Shown one piece after another: positions 1 through 6,192 of a DNA stretch of 6,290 nucleotides. Position numbers and translations under genes: made by a program. The notes under the pieces were generated by a model. It was not told where the DNA came from, made no database searches, and saw only the letters and a program-made list of their open reading frames with translations. The stretch's first letter is position 1. Every line of letters starts with the position of its first letter. Source of the stretch: Phycisphaerae bacterium (lineage in GTDB: Bacteria; Planctomycetota; Phycisphaerae; UBA1845; Fen-1342); the NCBI GenBank assembly GCA_022842805.1, contig JALHOX010000273.1:1-6290 (forward strand). Reading direction: 5' to 3'.

Positions 1-2292
1 CGCGATCTGGCGTTTATGAATCTCGGGCTCTACTGGGAACACGATTGGACGGCGGACGGGCCGGTGTCGGCCTCCGCACGGGCTACGTGGCAGCGTCGGA
101 TTGAGTCGGAGATAAGGGCGTATGTCGATTCGTTGCAGAACGACGGCGTGGCGGCGCTGGGCGCGCTGATCCCGGCTCAGGCCGGCGAGACGCGCTGCTT
201 TGTTTTCAATTCGCTGACGTGGTCGCGAACCGGCGCCGCGGATTTCGCACTGCCGGGCGGAGTATCTCAGCCGCTGCACGCGGTTGATGTGGAGACGGGC
301 GTCGCGGTTCCATCGCAAGTGGTGAACATCGACGGCGTCGACACGATTCGCATTTGGGCCGAGAACATTCCGCCGGTCGGCTACAAGGTCTATGAGCTGC
401 GCAGCGGTGCGGGGCCGGTCTTCACTCCAGCCGGCGAAGTGCTGTCGGGCGGCGGCGGCACGCCGGTGAATCGCGTGTACAGCGTTCCGTCGAACGATCG
501 CGACGCGATGTCGACGCTTGTAACCGGTGCGGGGCAGCAGGTGCGAATATCCGGTTACAACCCGCCGACGGATTTTGCCAACTACATCAGCACGGACGAC
601 GAACAGCAATCGGCGGCGGTCGCCTTTACGATCGATGTGCCGATCGGGGCGACGGTGCAGTCGGCGACGCTGACGCTGCGGCCGACGCCGTTGCAGAGCG
701 TCAGCCCGGTGGGTGGGTTCGAAATTCGTGCGTACAACGTGGTCAACTTGCCGCCTTTTGTCGGTGGTGCGTCGGGGGATCTGGCGAACTTCGCTCCGAC
801 GACGCCCAATTTCGTCATCTGGCCGGTGCAATCGTGGCTGCCGGGGTTGGATCAGACCTCGCCGAACCTGGCTTCGCTTTTGCAGCAGGTGGTGGATCGG
901 CCCGACTATGTGCCGGGGGCGACGGTCGGATTTGTTTTGACCGAGGGCACGCTGGGCGCGTTCCGGTTTTACGGTTTCGAGGATTTCTCGCAGCCCGGCG
1001 GCACGCCCGCGCGGCTGAATGTCACTTACCTCTCGGATAGCGCTCCGGCTCCGGCGTTGATACAGAACGCGCGCTATCGGCTGCGGATCACGCCGACCGG
1101 CGCGATCGACACGCTCATCGACCGCACGCAGGCGAACCGCGAGTATGTTCAGGGAATTGATGGGCGGTTTCTGAACGACTTGGGCGGCGCGGGCGGTCTG
1201 TTGGGCGTCGAGAGCAGCGGCCCGGTGTCGTTGACGCTGCGGGCGGAGTCGAGTTCGCCGTTGCAGCACATCACGCGCGTTACGCTCTTCCGCGATGGGC
1301 AGCGGATCGAGATCGATAATCTCATCACGCAGAATTTCACGGATGTCCGCAGCTACGACTTTTCGTTCAATCTGGCGCAGCCGCATGTTCGACACGAAGA
1401 GGTGGGGGCGATTCTGGACGCTCGGCTGACGAGCTTCGGCGGCGACTACTCGCCGCGCAACGCGCGCTATGACTGGCTGACGCTCAACCACTTCGCCGAC
1501 ATGACGACCGGCGCGGGCAATTTCGGCGTGACGCTGTCGAATCAGGACTGCTACTTCTTCCGGCTTGGGGCGAGCACGGTCAGCGTGCTGGACCCGAACG
1601 TGCCGCGCATTTCGCCGCTGATCGGCGGTCGGGTGGATTCGCCGTTGGGCATTCCGAATCAGGACGGAGATTCGCTGTTCCGCCAGCGATTTGCGCTGCG
1701 GACGCACACGGGGTACGACCCGTCGGGGGCGATGCGATTCGCGCTGAATCATCAGAACCCGTTTGTTTGCGGTTTGGTGACGGGCGCCGCGGGTTCGACC
1801 GCCTATCCGGCGGATCGCTACAGCTTGTTCACGGTCTCGAACGCCGCGGTGCTCGGTTGGGCGCTCAAGCCGGCGGAAGAAGGGATCGAAGACGGGCTGA
1901 TTCTGCGGCTTTGGAATGTGACCGATTCGCCGCAGACGACGACCGTTCAATTCCCCCTCGGGCTGCTGGCCGGCGCGGTGCAGACGACGCACATCGAGAC
2001 CGATCTGGTGCATGTGCCGATGAGCGCCGGGGCGCTGACGGTGACGCTGGGGCCGAAGCTGATGCAGACCTACCGGCTGGTGCCTGCACCTTCGATCCTG
2101 GGCGACATGAATTGTGATGGGATCGTTACGGTGGGCGATATCGCGCCGTTTGTGCTGGCCGTGACGAACCCCACCGCGTACGAGCAGCAATTCCCGAACT
2201 GCGAAGCCCTGCTGGCCGACATCAACGGCGACGGCGCGGTGACTGTGGGCGATATCGCGCCGTTCGTCGCCTTGGTGACGGGCGGGGGCTAG
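1..2292 (+). CDS. GH38 alpha-mannosidase-like protein, 3' part, with inserted DNRLRE-like domain and dockerin-like tail
   Basis: The frame is open from base 1 and runs 763 codons to TAG, so the ATG at base 16 is internal and the true start lies upstream. Residues are counted from base 1. Residues 1-50 (GLYWEHDWTADG at 9-20) resemble the helical middle region of GH38. FVFNSLTW (67-74) and VGYKVYEL (126-133) match the start of the GH38 beta region. Residues about 156-343 look like a separate DNRLRE-type beta-sandwich, with LLQQVVDRPDY and a final ARLNVTY. GH38 C-terminal beta domains resume at NARYRLRITPTG (about 355) and continue past ALKPAEEGIEDGLILRLWN (621) to about 695. Residues 701-763 are a dockerin-like pair of Ca loops (DMNCDGIVTVGD, DINGDGAVTVGD). 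GH38 enzymes remove alpha-mannosyl residues; the catalytic Asp domain lies outside the window, so activity cannot be judged here. It is probably exported or surface-attached (inference). A mannosidase-like non-enzyme is possible. Confidence 0.82.
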   Translation, partial: RDLAFMNLGLYWEHDWTADGPVSASARATWQRRIESEIRAYVDSLQNDGVAALGALIPAQAGETRCFVFNSLTWSRTGAADFALPGGVSQPLHAVDVETGVAVPSQVVNIDGVDTIRIWAENIPPVGYKVYELRSGAGPVFTPAGEVLSGGGGTPVNRVYSVPSNDRDAMSTLVTGAGQQVRISGYNPPTDFANYISTDDEQQSAAVAFTIDVPIGATVQSATLTLRPTPLQSVSPVGGFEIRAYNVVNLPPFVGGASGDLANFAPTTPNFVIWPVQSWLPGLDQTSPNLASLLQQVVDRPDYVPGATVGFVLTEGTLGAFRFYGFEDFSQPGGTPARLNVTYLSDSAPAPALIQNARYRLRITPTGAIDTLIDRTQANREYVQGIDGRFLNDLGGAGGLLGVESSGPVSLTLRAESSSPLQHITRVTLFRDGQRIEIDNLITQNFTDVRSYDFSFNLAQPHVRHEEVGAILDARLTSFGGDYSPRNARYDWLTLNHFADMTTGAGNFGVTLSNQDCYFFRLGASTVSVLDPNVPRISPLIGGRVDSPLGIPNQDGDSLFRQRFALRTHTGYDPSGAMRFALNHQNPFVCGLVTGAAGSTAYPADRYSLFTVSNAAVLGWALKPAEEGIEDGLILRLWNVTDSPQTTTVQFPLGLLAGAVQTTHIETDLVHVPMSAGALTVTLGPKLMQTYRLVPAPSILGDMNCDGIVTVGDIAPFVLAVTNPTAYEQQFPNCEALLADINGDGAVTVGDIAPFVALVTGGG

Positions 2293-2315
2293 TCGTCCGA
2301 GGCGCTGCGGAACGG

Positions 2316-2332
2316 GCGGGTGGCGCACCTGC
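2316..2332 (+). terminator. Small hairpin after the GH38 gene, weak terminator candidate
   Basis: GCGGGTG pairs with CACCTGC around a GCG loop (7 bp including one G-U), 23 bases after the TAG. No T-run follows, so intrinsic termination is uncertain, and a stem this short can arise by chance in GC-rich DNA. The rest of the 2293-2423 gap holds only the promoter described next. Confidence 0.25.
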
Positions 2333-2386
2333 GCGGCGAATTCAGATGTCGTATTTCATGATTTGCCGGTCGCAGGCCGGTCGGAA

Positions 2387-2416
2387 TTGACCGTTTGCGG
2401 GGCGACTTGCTAAAAT
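2387..2416 (+). promoter_or_regulatory. Sigma70-type promoter for a leaderless transcript
   Basis: TTGACC (2387-2392) and TAAAAT (2411-2416) are separated by 18 bases, close to the housekeeping consensus. The -10 box ends only 7 bases before the ATG at 2424, so transcription would begin at or within a base or two of the start codon. No Shine-Dalgarno sequence fits in the gap (CGCGGCA). Together these suggest a leaderless mRNA. The -10/-35 match is seen directly; the leaderless start is inferred. Confidence 0.55.
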
Positions 2417-2423
2417 CGCGGCA

Positions 2424-2777
2424 ATGTTGCGATCCGCGCAAAAGCTCTGCCATCTGTGCGTAGCGATTTTCGCGACGCTCTTTTGGAGCGTGCCCGCCGG
2501 CGCGTGGCACTCCTGCGAGGATCATCACTCCCCCGTTGGCGGCGGCGCGGCTGAGATTGCGTCGCACTGCCATTGCGAGCACAACCACGGCGACACCGGC
2601 GGCGCTACGCCGGAATGCACGGCTTGCCTCAATGTGGTCGCTGCGACTGCGTCGCCGGCCAAGCTGAGTGCGTCGCTGGATCATTGCATCTCGAGCGAAG
2701 CGGTCGCGTATGTCGATCGCGTCGTTGGTCTGCTTCACTCCGAAAGTCATCCCGTTCGCGGCCCACCCGCTGCCTGA
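2424..2777 (+). CDS. Small exported His/Cys-rich protein, possible metal binder
   Basis: This is a protein of 117 residues with one N-terminal Met and no nearby alternative start in frame. Residues 1-27 form a signal peptide (basic start, hydrophobic CVAIFATLFW, cleavage likely after AGA at 25-27). The mature part is full of metal ligands: WHSCEDHH (28-35), HCHCEHNH (48-55), CTAC (65-68) and DHC (86-88), and it ends in RGPPAA. The layout recalls small periplasmic His/Cys proteins such as the DUF2946 type, which often sit near metal efflux genes, but I cannot assign it firmly and no transporter is visible here. A role in binding or sensing Cu, Zn or Ni in the periplasm is inference from the ligands. 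It has its own promoter and its neighbours are unrelated. The Cys residues could instead form disulfides. Confidence 0.72.
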   Translation: MLRSAQKLCHLCVAIFATLFWSVPAGAWHSCEDHHSPVGGGAAEIASHCHCEHNHGDTGGATPECTACLNVVAATASPAKLSASLDHCISSEAVAYVDRVVGLLHSESHPVRGPPAA

Positions 2778-2872
2778 GCACCCGTTCGATCTCCCTCGGT
2801 GATTGCAGCGCTGATTTTTCGGCGCGTGCGCCTGTGTGATCGTTTTTCGAGCTTAAGGCCGGGAGAATTGCC

Positions 2873-3688
2873 ATGCGTCGTCGCGCCGCTGCGCGTCGTG
2901 CGTTCACGCTGATTGAGCTGCTGGTCGTCGTTGCGATCATTGCGATCCTGATTTCGATCCTGCTGCCGAGCCTTTCCCAGGCTCGCGAGCAGGCCAAGGC
3001 GGTCGTCTGTGCGAGCAATCAGCGTTCGCTTATGACTGCCGTGCTGATGTATACCGATCGCCACAACGGCCACTTTCCGACGGTCGGCTATCACCACAGC
3101 GGTACCGCCGCGAACGAGCGGGAGCTCTCGTGGGTGCTGCAGATGGTGCAGGAGGCCGGTCGCGATCGAAAGATTGCGCGGTGTCCGTCGGACCGCTCGA
3201 CGCTCTGGCCGCCGGACAGCGACCGGGCGCTGGAGGAGATGGGGCAACTGCCTCCGCCTGCGCCGGGAGAGGTGGTCCGCCAGACCAGCTACGCCAGCAA
3301 CGGCTACACGGTCTTTCCGATCATCAGCGAGACGTTCATCTATGACCGTCTCTCGACCATCCGCTGGCCGGCGACGACCGCCTATTTTGTCGAGCTGGCC
3401 GATGGGCGTCCCTTCCAGGGGCTGAGCGCGCAGGCCAACGCCGACCGGCGGCTGAACGCCGGCGCGGATCACGTTCACGCCGAGCGCTGGCACATTCCGG
3501 CGAATCCGCGGCTGAAAGCGGCGGAGGAGATCGAGCCGGATCAACATCGCAACGGTTCCAACTACGGGTTTCTGGACGGTCACGTGGAGCGGCTGAAGTT
3601 TGAGCAGACGATGCTCAAGGCGGCCGACTATCGCGTGTTTCAACCGACGTTTTTGTTTAACAAATTTGATCCTGCGATCGCGCGCTGA
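2873..3688 (+). CDS. Type II secretion pseudopilin-like protein, H-X9-DG family
   Basis: This 271-residue protein starts at an ATG 7 bases after GGGAG (2861-2865). A short basic leader (MRRRAAARRA) precedes FTLIELLVVVAIIAILIS, a class III prepilin signal. The prepilin peptidase would cut between A10 and F11, and E15 is the conserved Glu at mature position 5. The hydrophobic helix at 11-31 anchors the protein in the inner membrane and packs it into a pseudopilus. The CASNQRSLMTAVLMY stretch (46-60) is the usual planctomycete variant after the helix. Near the C-terminus, H225 is followed by exactly nine residues and then D235-G236, the H-X9-DG motif. Planctomycete genomes carry many such genes, usually outside pilus operons and of unknown individual function. 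No assembly ATPase or secretin is nearby, so the machinery must be encoded elsewhere. C46 and C104 might pair. Confidence 0.93.
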   Translation: MRRRAAARRAFTLIELLVVVAIIAILISILLPSLSQAREQAKAVVCASNQRSLMTAVLMYTDRHNGHFPTVGYHHSGTAANERELSWVLQMVQEAGRDRKIARCPSDRSTLWPPDSDRALEEMGQLPPPAPGEVVRQTSYASNGYTVFPIISETFIYDRLSTIRWPATTAYFVELADGRPFQGLSAQANADRRLNAGADHVHAERWHIPANPRLKAAEEIEPDQHRNGSNYGFLDGHVERLKFEQTMLKAADYRVFQPTFLFNKFDPAIAR

Positions 3689-3699
3689 ATCAGGATGAA

Positions 3700-3724
3700 C
3701 GGGCGAATCGAAGGATTTCGCCTG
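3700..3724 (+). terminator. Hairpin after the pseudopilin gene, likely terminator
   Basis: CGGGCGAATC base-pairs with GAT-T-TCGCCTG (10 bp, one bulged T, one G-U) around a GAAG tetraloop, 11 bases after the TGA. Only three Ts follow (3725-3727). Its position supports termination, while the short T-run makes the efficiency doubtful. Confidence 0.45.
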
Positions 3725-3789
3725 TTTGGAGTCGACGCGCTGTGTATGCGTCGGATTCCGCAGCGCCGCTTCGCGATTTACCACCGAAA

Positions 3790-3810
3790 CAAGTGCGTGT
3801 GTGGCACTTG
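3790..3810 (+). repeat. Perfect 7-7-7 inverted repeat upstream of the PEP-CTERM gene
   Basis: CAAGTGC (3790-3796), then a GTGTGTG spacer, then GCACTTG (3804-3810): a perfect inverted repeat ending 11 bases before the Shine-Dalgarno of the next gene. It could be an operator for a dimeric regulator or an RNA hairpin in the leader. Nothing in the sequence decides between these. Confidence 0.5.
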
Positions 3811-3821
3811 CTGTGTTCTCT

Positions 3822-3827
3822 GGAGGA
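3822..3827 (+). promoter_or_regulatory. Ribosome binding site fixing the PEP-CTERM start
   Basis: GGAGGA lies 7 bases before the ATG at 3835. The same frame also opens at 3742, but that ATG has no such site and would put about 31 non-conserved residues before an obvious signal peptide. The start at 3835 is therefore preferred. Confidence 0.85.
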
Positions 3828-3834
3828 ACTGAAG

Positions 3835-4446
3835 ATGAAGAAGTATCTGCGCAACAGTGTCGTTTTCGCGGTCGCTCTGGCCGCAGTCGCCGCCCCCGTC
3901 CTGGCCGATAAGGGCGACGAGTTGGATGTGGAAGTCGGAATCTTGACCTCGACACTCGCGTTTACGCCGTTCAACTTCGGCGTGCAGGCGCTCGAGCCGT
4001 TCAACAACTCTCCGGTTCCGTTTCTGCCGGATAGCGGTTGGGCGGGCGATGACCCGGGTTGGCTGAGCATCGGCAACCCCAAGCTGGGCGAAGGCGGCCT
4101 GCTTTCGCCGATCGGCGCGGGCGCCCTGATCGGCATCGAGGTGCTGTCGCTGTCGGGCGCGCTGCGCGCGTTTGACCCGGCGGGCGGCGGCGAGATCACG
4201 GTGGGTCAGACCTGGCTCTTCGACGGCGGCAACGTTTTCGACGCCCACCCGATCTGGGTGATCGACGCCACCAGTCCGAGCTTTGATCCGAACCAGACCG
4301 TCTGGACCGGCACGTTTCGGCTGATTGATCAGGGCACGACGAACTACGGGCCGTCGGCGGTGCACTCGTTTGAGTTCACCGTGCCGGAGCCGACGTCGCT
4401 GTCGCTGCTGGCTCTTGCGGGGCTGGCGCTGATTCGTCGGCGCTAA
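3835..4446 (+). CDS. Exported PEP-CTERM sorting domain protein
   Basis: This protein has 203 residues. MKKYLRNSVVFAVALAAVAA plus PVLA form a signal peptide, with cleavage expected after A24. The C-terminus is a full PEP-CTERM signal: VPEP at 183-186, a hydrophobic segment SLSLLALAGLALI (188-200) and RRR at the end. In this family an exosortase cuts at the PEP motif and the product is released or attached to the surface or extracellular matrix; no exosortase gene is in the window. The core (about 25-182) is rich in Gly, Pro, Asp and aromatic residues and probably beta-sheet. Residues 68-76 and 138-174 align without gaps with the next gene's product (19 of 37 identical in the second block), so the two are paralogues. 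The molecular function of the core is not recognised. It has its own strong ribosome site and a hairpin on each side, so it is probably transcribed alone. Confidence 0.92.
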   Translation: MKKYLRNSVVFAVALAAVAAPVLADKGDELDVEVGILTSTLAFTPFNFGVQALEPFNNSPVPFLPDSGWAGDDPGWLSIGNPKLGEGGLLSPIGAGALIGIEVLSLSGALRAFDPAGGGEITVGQTWLFDGGNVFDAHPIWVIDATSPSFDPNQTVWTGTFRLIDQGTTNYGPSAVHSFEFTVPEPTSLSLLALAGLALIRRR

Positions 4447-4459
4447 TTCTTCGCGCAAT

Positions 4460-4496
4460 CAGGCACACCCCGAACGGTTCACCGTTCGGGAGCCTG
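4460..4496 (+). terminator. Two-tier hairpin after the PEP-CTERM gene
   Basis: A perfect 9-bp stem (CCCGAACGG / CCGTTCGGG, loop TTCA, 4469-4490) sits on a second 5-bp stem (CAGGC 4460-4464 / GCCTG 4492-4496). It starts 13 bases after the TAA. No T-run follows, so it may be a terminator of the U-less kind or a 3' end stabiliser. It is the strongest hairpin in this gap. Confidence 0.55.
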
Positions 4497-4519
4497 CTCC
4501 GACCGTGTGTGTGTGGGAG

Positions 4520-4606
4520 GGAAGAAGCCGAGCGGGTTCGTCGCGAGTGATCCTCGCGGCGGCCCGCCTCGTGTGCCGCCGACTCTCGAACGCGTGGAAG
4601 AAGCCG
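4520..4606 (+). repeat. Pair of 11-base direct repeats in the leader of the dockerin-tailed gene
   Basis: GGAAGAAGCCG occurs at 4520-4530 and again at 4596-4606. Between the copies lie two hairpins that cannot form together: CGCGAG/CTCGCG (4542-4547 with 4553-4558) and CGGCGGC/GCCGCCG (4557-4563 with 4575-4581). They share bases 4557-4558. No known riboswitch class is recognised. Chance is possible in sequence this GC-rich. Confidence 0.35.
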
Positions 4607-4647
4607 CGCCGGGAATCGACGAAATAACGATACGTCTTTCGATATGT

Positions 4648-4652
4648 GGAGA
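4648..4652 (+). promoter_or_regulatory. Ribosome binding site selecting the ATG at 4662
   Basis: GGAGA is 9 bases before the ATG at 4662. An in-frame ATG at 4644 overlaps this site and has no Shine-Dalgarno of its own. A third ATG at 4683 would still leave a usable signal peptide but is placed too far from GGAGA. Confidence 0.7.
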
Positions 4653-4661
4653 CAACCGAAC

Positions 4662-5390
4662 ATGACCCGTGAAACAACGCGAATGGCCGCCTTTTTAGCG
4701 CTGACGCTCGCCGCCGCCGCTCCGGTTGCGCTGGGCCAGCACGCCGGCGACATCTGGGTCGCCCGCAGCGGCTCCGGGCAGCTCGACCGGGCCGGCTTCG
4801 ACGTCGATGTGAATCTCAAGCTGCTCAGCCCCGGCGACGGCGGTTGGAGCGACAGCAACCCCGGCTTTGACCGACTGCTCACGCCTCAACCCCAGAACGA
4901 CCTCTTCTCGCTGGAGAGCGGCTGCCGCATCTTTCTGGAGGCGGTTGAGTTGGACCCGGGATTGATCATCGTCCAGATCGGCACCTTTCAGGTGATGGAC
5001 GGTCCGGGTGACCGGCTCTCGTTGCGACCGCTCGGACCGAGCCTGCACGAGCATCTGCTTTTCCTGATCGACTCGACGTCGCCGAATTACAACGCCAACT
5101 GGGGTGTGTGGCACGCCACCGTGCGGCTGGTTGATACCGGTACGACGGGCTACGCGCCCTCCGAAGAGTTCACGCTCAAGTTCATCAACCGTCCGATGGC
5201 GCGCGGCGACATGAATTGCGACGGTTTTGTGACGGTGAGCGACATCGGCGGATTTGTGCAGGCGCTGCTCTCGCCCGTCGACTATGCGACCAACTTCCCG
5301 GCGTGCGACTACATCCTCGGCGACGTGAACGAGGATACGTTCGTCACGGTCAGCGACATCGGCGCGTTCGTAACGCTCCTGACGAATTGA
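4662..5390 (+). CDS. Exported protein with dockerin-like C-terminal module, paralogue of the PEP-CTERM neighbour
   Basis: This protein has 242 residues. Residues 1-25 are a signal peptide (MTRETTR, then hydrophobic MAAFLALTLAAAAPVALG, cleavage near Q26). The core (26-178) shares its key blocks with the preceding gene product: GWSDSNPGF at 61-69 and the block 131-167 (H131, IDSTSP, VW, TVRLVD, GTTGYAPS), both at a constant offset of 7 residues. Residues 182-242 are a dockerin-like pair of loops: DMNCDGFVTVSD, and DVNEDTFVTVSD, where Thr replaces the usual Gly at loop position 6. This tail matches that of the GH38 gene at 33 of 60 positions. In cellulosomes dockerins bind cohesins. In planctomycetes such modules are common without known cohesins, so the partner is unknown. 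Probably surface or extracellular; the core function is not recognised. Confidence 0.9.
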   Translation: MTRETTRMAAFLALTLAAAAPVALGQHAGDIWVARSGSGQLDRAGFDVDVNLKLLSPGDGGWSDSNPGFDRLLTPQPQNDLFSLESGCRIFLEAVELDPGLIIVQIGTFQVMDGPGDRLSLRPLGPSLHEHLLFLIDSTSPNYNANWGVWHATVRLVDTGTTGYAPSEEFTLKFINRPMARGDMNCDGFVTVSDIGGFVQALLSPVDYATNFPACDYILGDVNEDTFVTVSDIGAFVTLLTN

Positions 5391-5467
5391 GAGCGGGCGA
5401 TTTCCGGCGGACCGGCGCCGTCCCGCGTGGGGCCAGGCCGGATGTCGGTGGTATCATGTTGACCACT

Positions 5468-5492
5468 CGCACGGCGGCGGTTCCGCCGTGCG
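5468..5492 (+). terminator. Strong GC-rich hairpin between two genes
   Basis: CGCACGGCGG pairs perfectly with CCGCCGTGCG (10 bp) around a CGGTT loop, 77 bases after the previous stop and 17 bases before the ATG at 5510. It is best read as a U-less terminator, or as a 5' structure of the next message. Its presence argues against the alternative start at 5456, since it would then lie within the coding sequence. Confidence 0.45.
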
Positions 5493-5509
5493 CCCTTCAT
5501 CGTGGTCAC

Positions 5510-6010
5510 ATGATCCGCCTGCGTCCGCTGCTTCAGCGTTATCGATCGCTCTCGCGCGAGGAACTTGCGCAAGCGATCGAGGTGCGCCTGTTTGAACAGC
5601 CGCGCTGCGCAGCGAGCCGTTACCTGGCGGGCTGCCTGGCGTTTGACGACGGTCGGCGTGCGATTGCGGTGCGGCATTGGATGATTGCGCAACACGCCGA
5701 GCCGCAGTTTCAATCGGCGGCGCTGCTGGTGTTCACGGGGTTGAACGCGATCGCGCGGCCGGCTGACTCGGTCTGGAGCCTGCTGCGGTCCACCTATGCC
5801 GAATTCCGCGAGCCGACGTTTGGCGAGCGGCCCAAAGAGCAATTGCTGTTTGCCGCGTTTGAGGAGCCGCCGCCGCCCGCGGTTTCGAGTGATCCGCAAA
5901 CGGCGCACTTCTGGCGCTTGCCGCTGCATTCGCTTCGTGCGGAGCTGCGGCAACTGGCGGTCGCCGCGGCGCCGCTGCCCGCGGGCTTGCTGGGCGCTAC
6001 GGCGCTCTGA
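5510..6010 (+). CDS. Hypothetical cytoplasmic protein, 166 residues
   Basis: No family is recognised. The protein starts MIRLRPLLQRYRSLSREELA and ends LLGATAL, with no signal peptide and no membrane segment. Its first 100 residues look alpha-helical and alternate charged and hydrophobic residues. RYLAGCLAFDDGRRAIAVRH (37-56) has the feel of a TPR-like helix pair, but one unit is not enough to claim it. A Pro/acidic linker (EEPPPPAVSSD, 118-128) separates a second helical part (SLRAELRQLA). The amino-acid composition is balanced, unlike the Arg-rich reading on the opposite strand, which supports this frame. The start is uncertain: ATG 5510 has only a weak GTGG upstream, and ATG 5456 would add 18 residues encoded across a strong hairpin. 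Confidence 0.65.
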   Translation: MIRLRPLLQRYRSLSREELAQAIEVRLFEQPRCAASRYLAGCLAFDDGRRAIAVRHWMIAQHAEPQFQSAALLVFTGLNAIARPADSVWSLLRSTYAEFREPTFGERPKEQLLFAAFEEPPPPAVSSDPQTAHFWRLPLHSLRAELRQLAVAAAPLPAGLLGATAL

Positions 6011-6027
6011 ATTCTGATCGGGGCTGA

Positions 6028-6046
6028 GCCTTCCGCGCGAGAAGGC
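6028..6046 (+). terminator. Hairpin after the hypothetical gene
   Basis: GCCTTC and GAAGGC form a perfect 6-bp stem around a 7-base loop, 17 bases after the TGA. There is no T-run. It lies between convergent genes and could serve either strand. Confidence 0.35.
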
Positions 6047-6192
6047 GATGATTGCAATTCCGGCGATGCGGCCCATCATCCTGCCCGACATTTCCACCGG
6101 GGAGCTTTTTGGACGCCTGTCTGCGGGGCCCCGATGGTCCGTCGATGCGAGCCTCGCCGGCCGCGCAGCACTCGGTGGTCGACGATTTCGCC

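Noticed and set aside
2821..2847. GGCGCGTGCGCC followed after 10 bases by five Ts, as a terminator for the His/Cys gene
   Set aside because: The usable stem is only 4 bp with a 4-base loop, and the T-run is too far from the stem.
3802..3817. Sigma54-like -24 box TGGCAC upstream of the PEP-CTERM gene
   Set aside because: The -24 element is perfect, but the -12 element reads GTGT in place of TTGC. The implied start would fall at about 3828, after the Shine-Dalgarno site. The TGGCAC is also explained by the inverted repeat.
2747..3955. Long - strand open frame of about 400 codons
   Set aside because: It lies antisense to the pseudopilin gene, whose prepilin signal and H-X9-DG motif are clear. 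The product is very rich in Arg with no recognisable motif, typical of a shadow frame in GC-rich DNA.
3778..4458. - strand open frame opposite the PEP-CTERM gene
   Set aside because: Its Arg/Gln-rich composition has no domain, while the + strand carries a signal peptide, a ribosome site and a PEP-CTERM tail.
4504..4515. Short GT repeat (GTGTGTGTG)
   Set aside because: It is too short to be a meaningful microsatellite or Z-DNA element and shows no link to a gene feature.
5309..6097. - strand open frame with a start like MSGRMMGRIAGIAIIAF
   Set aside because: The first residues look plausible, but the rest is a long Arg-rich stretch antisense to two + strand genes. The + reading has the more natural composition.
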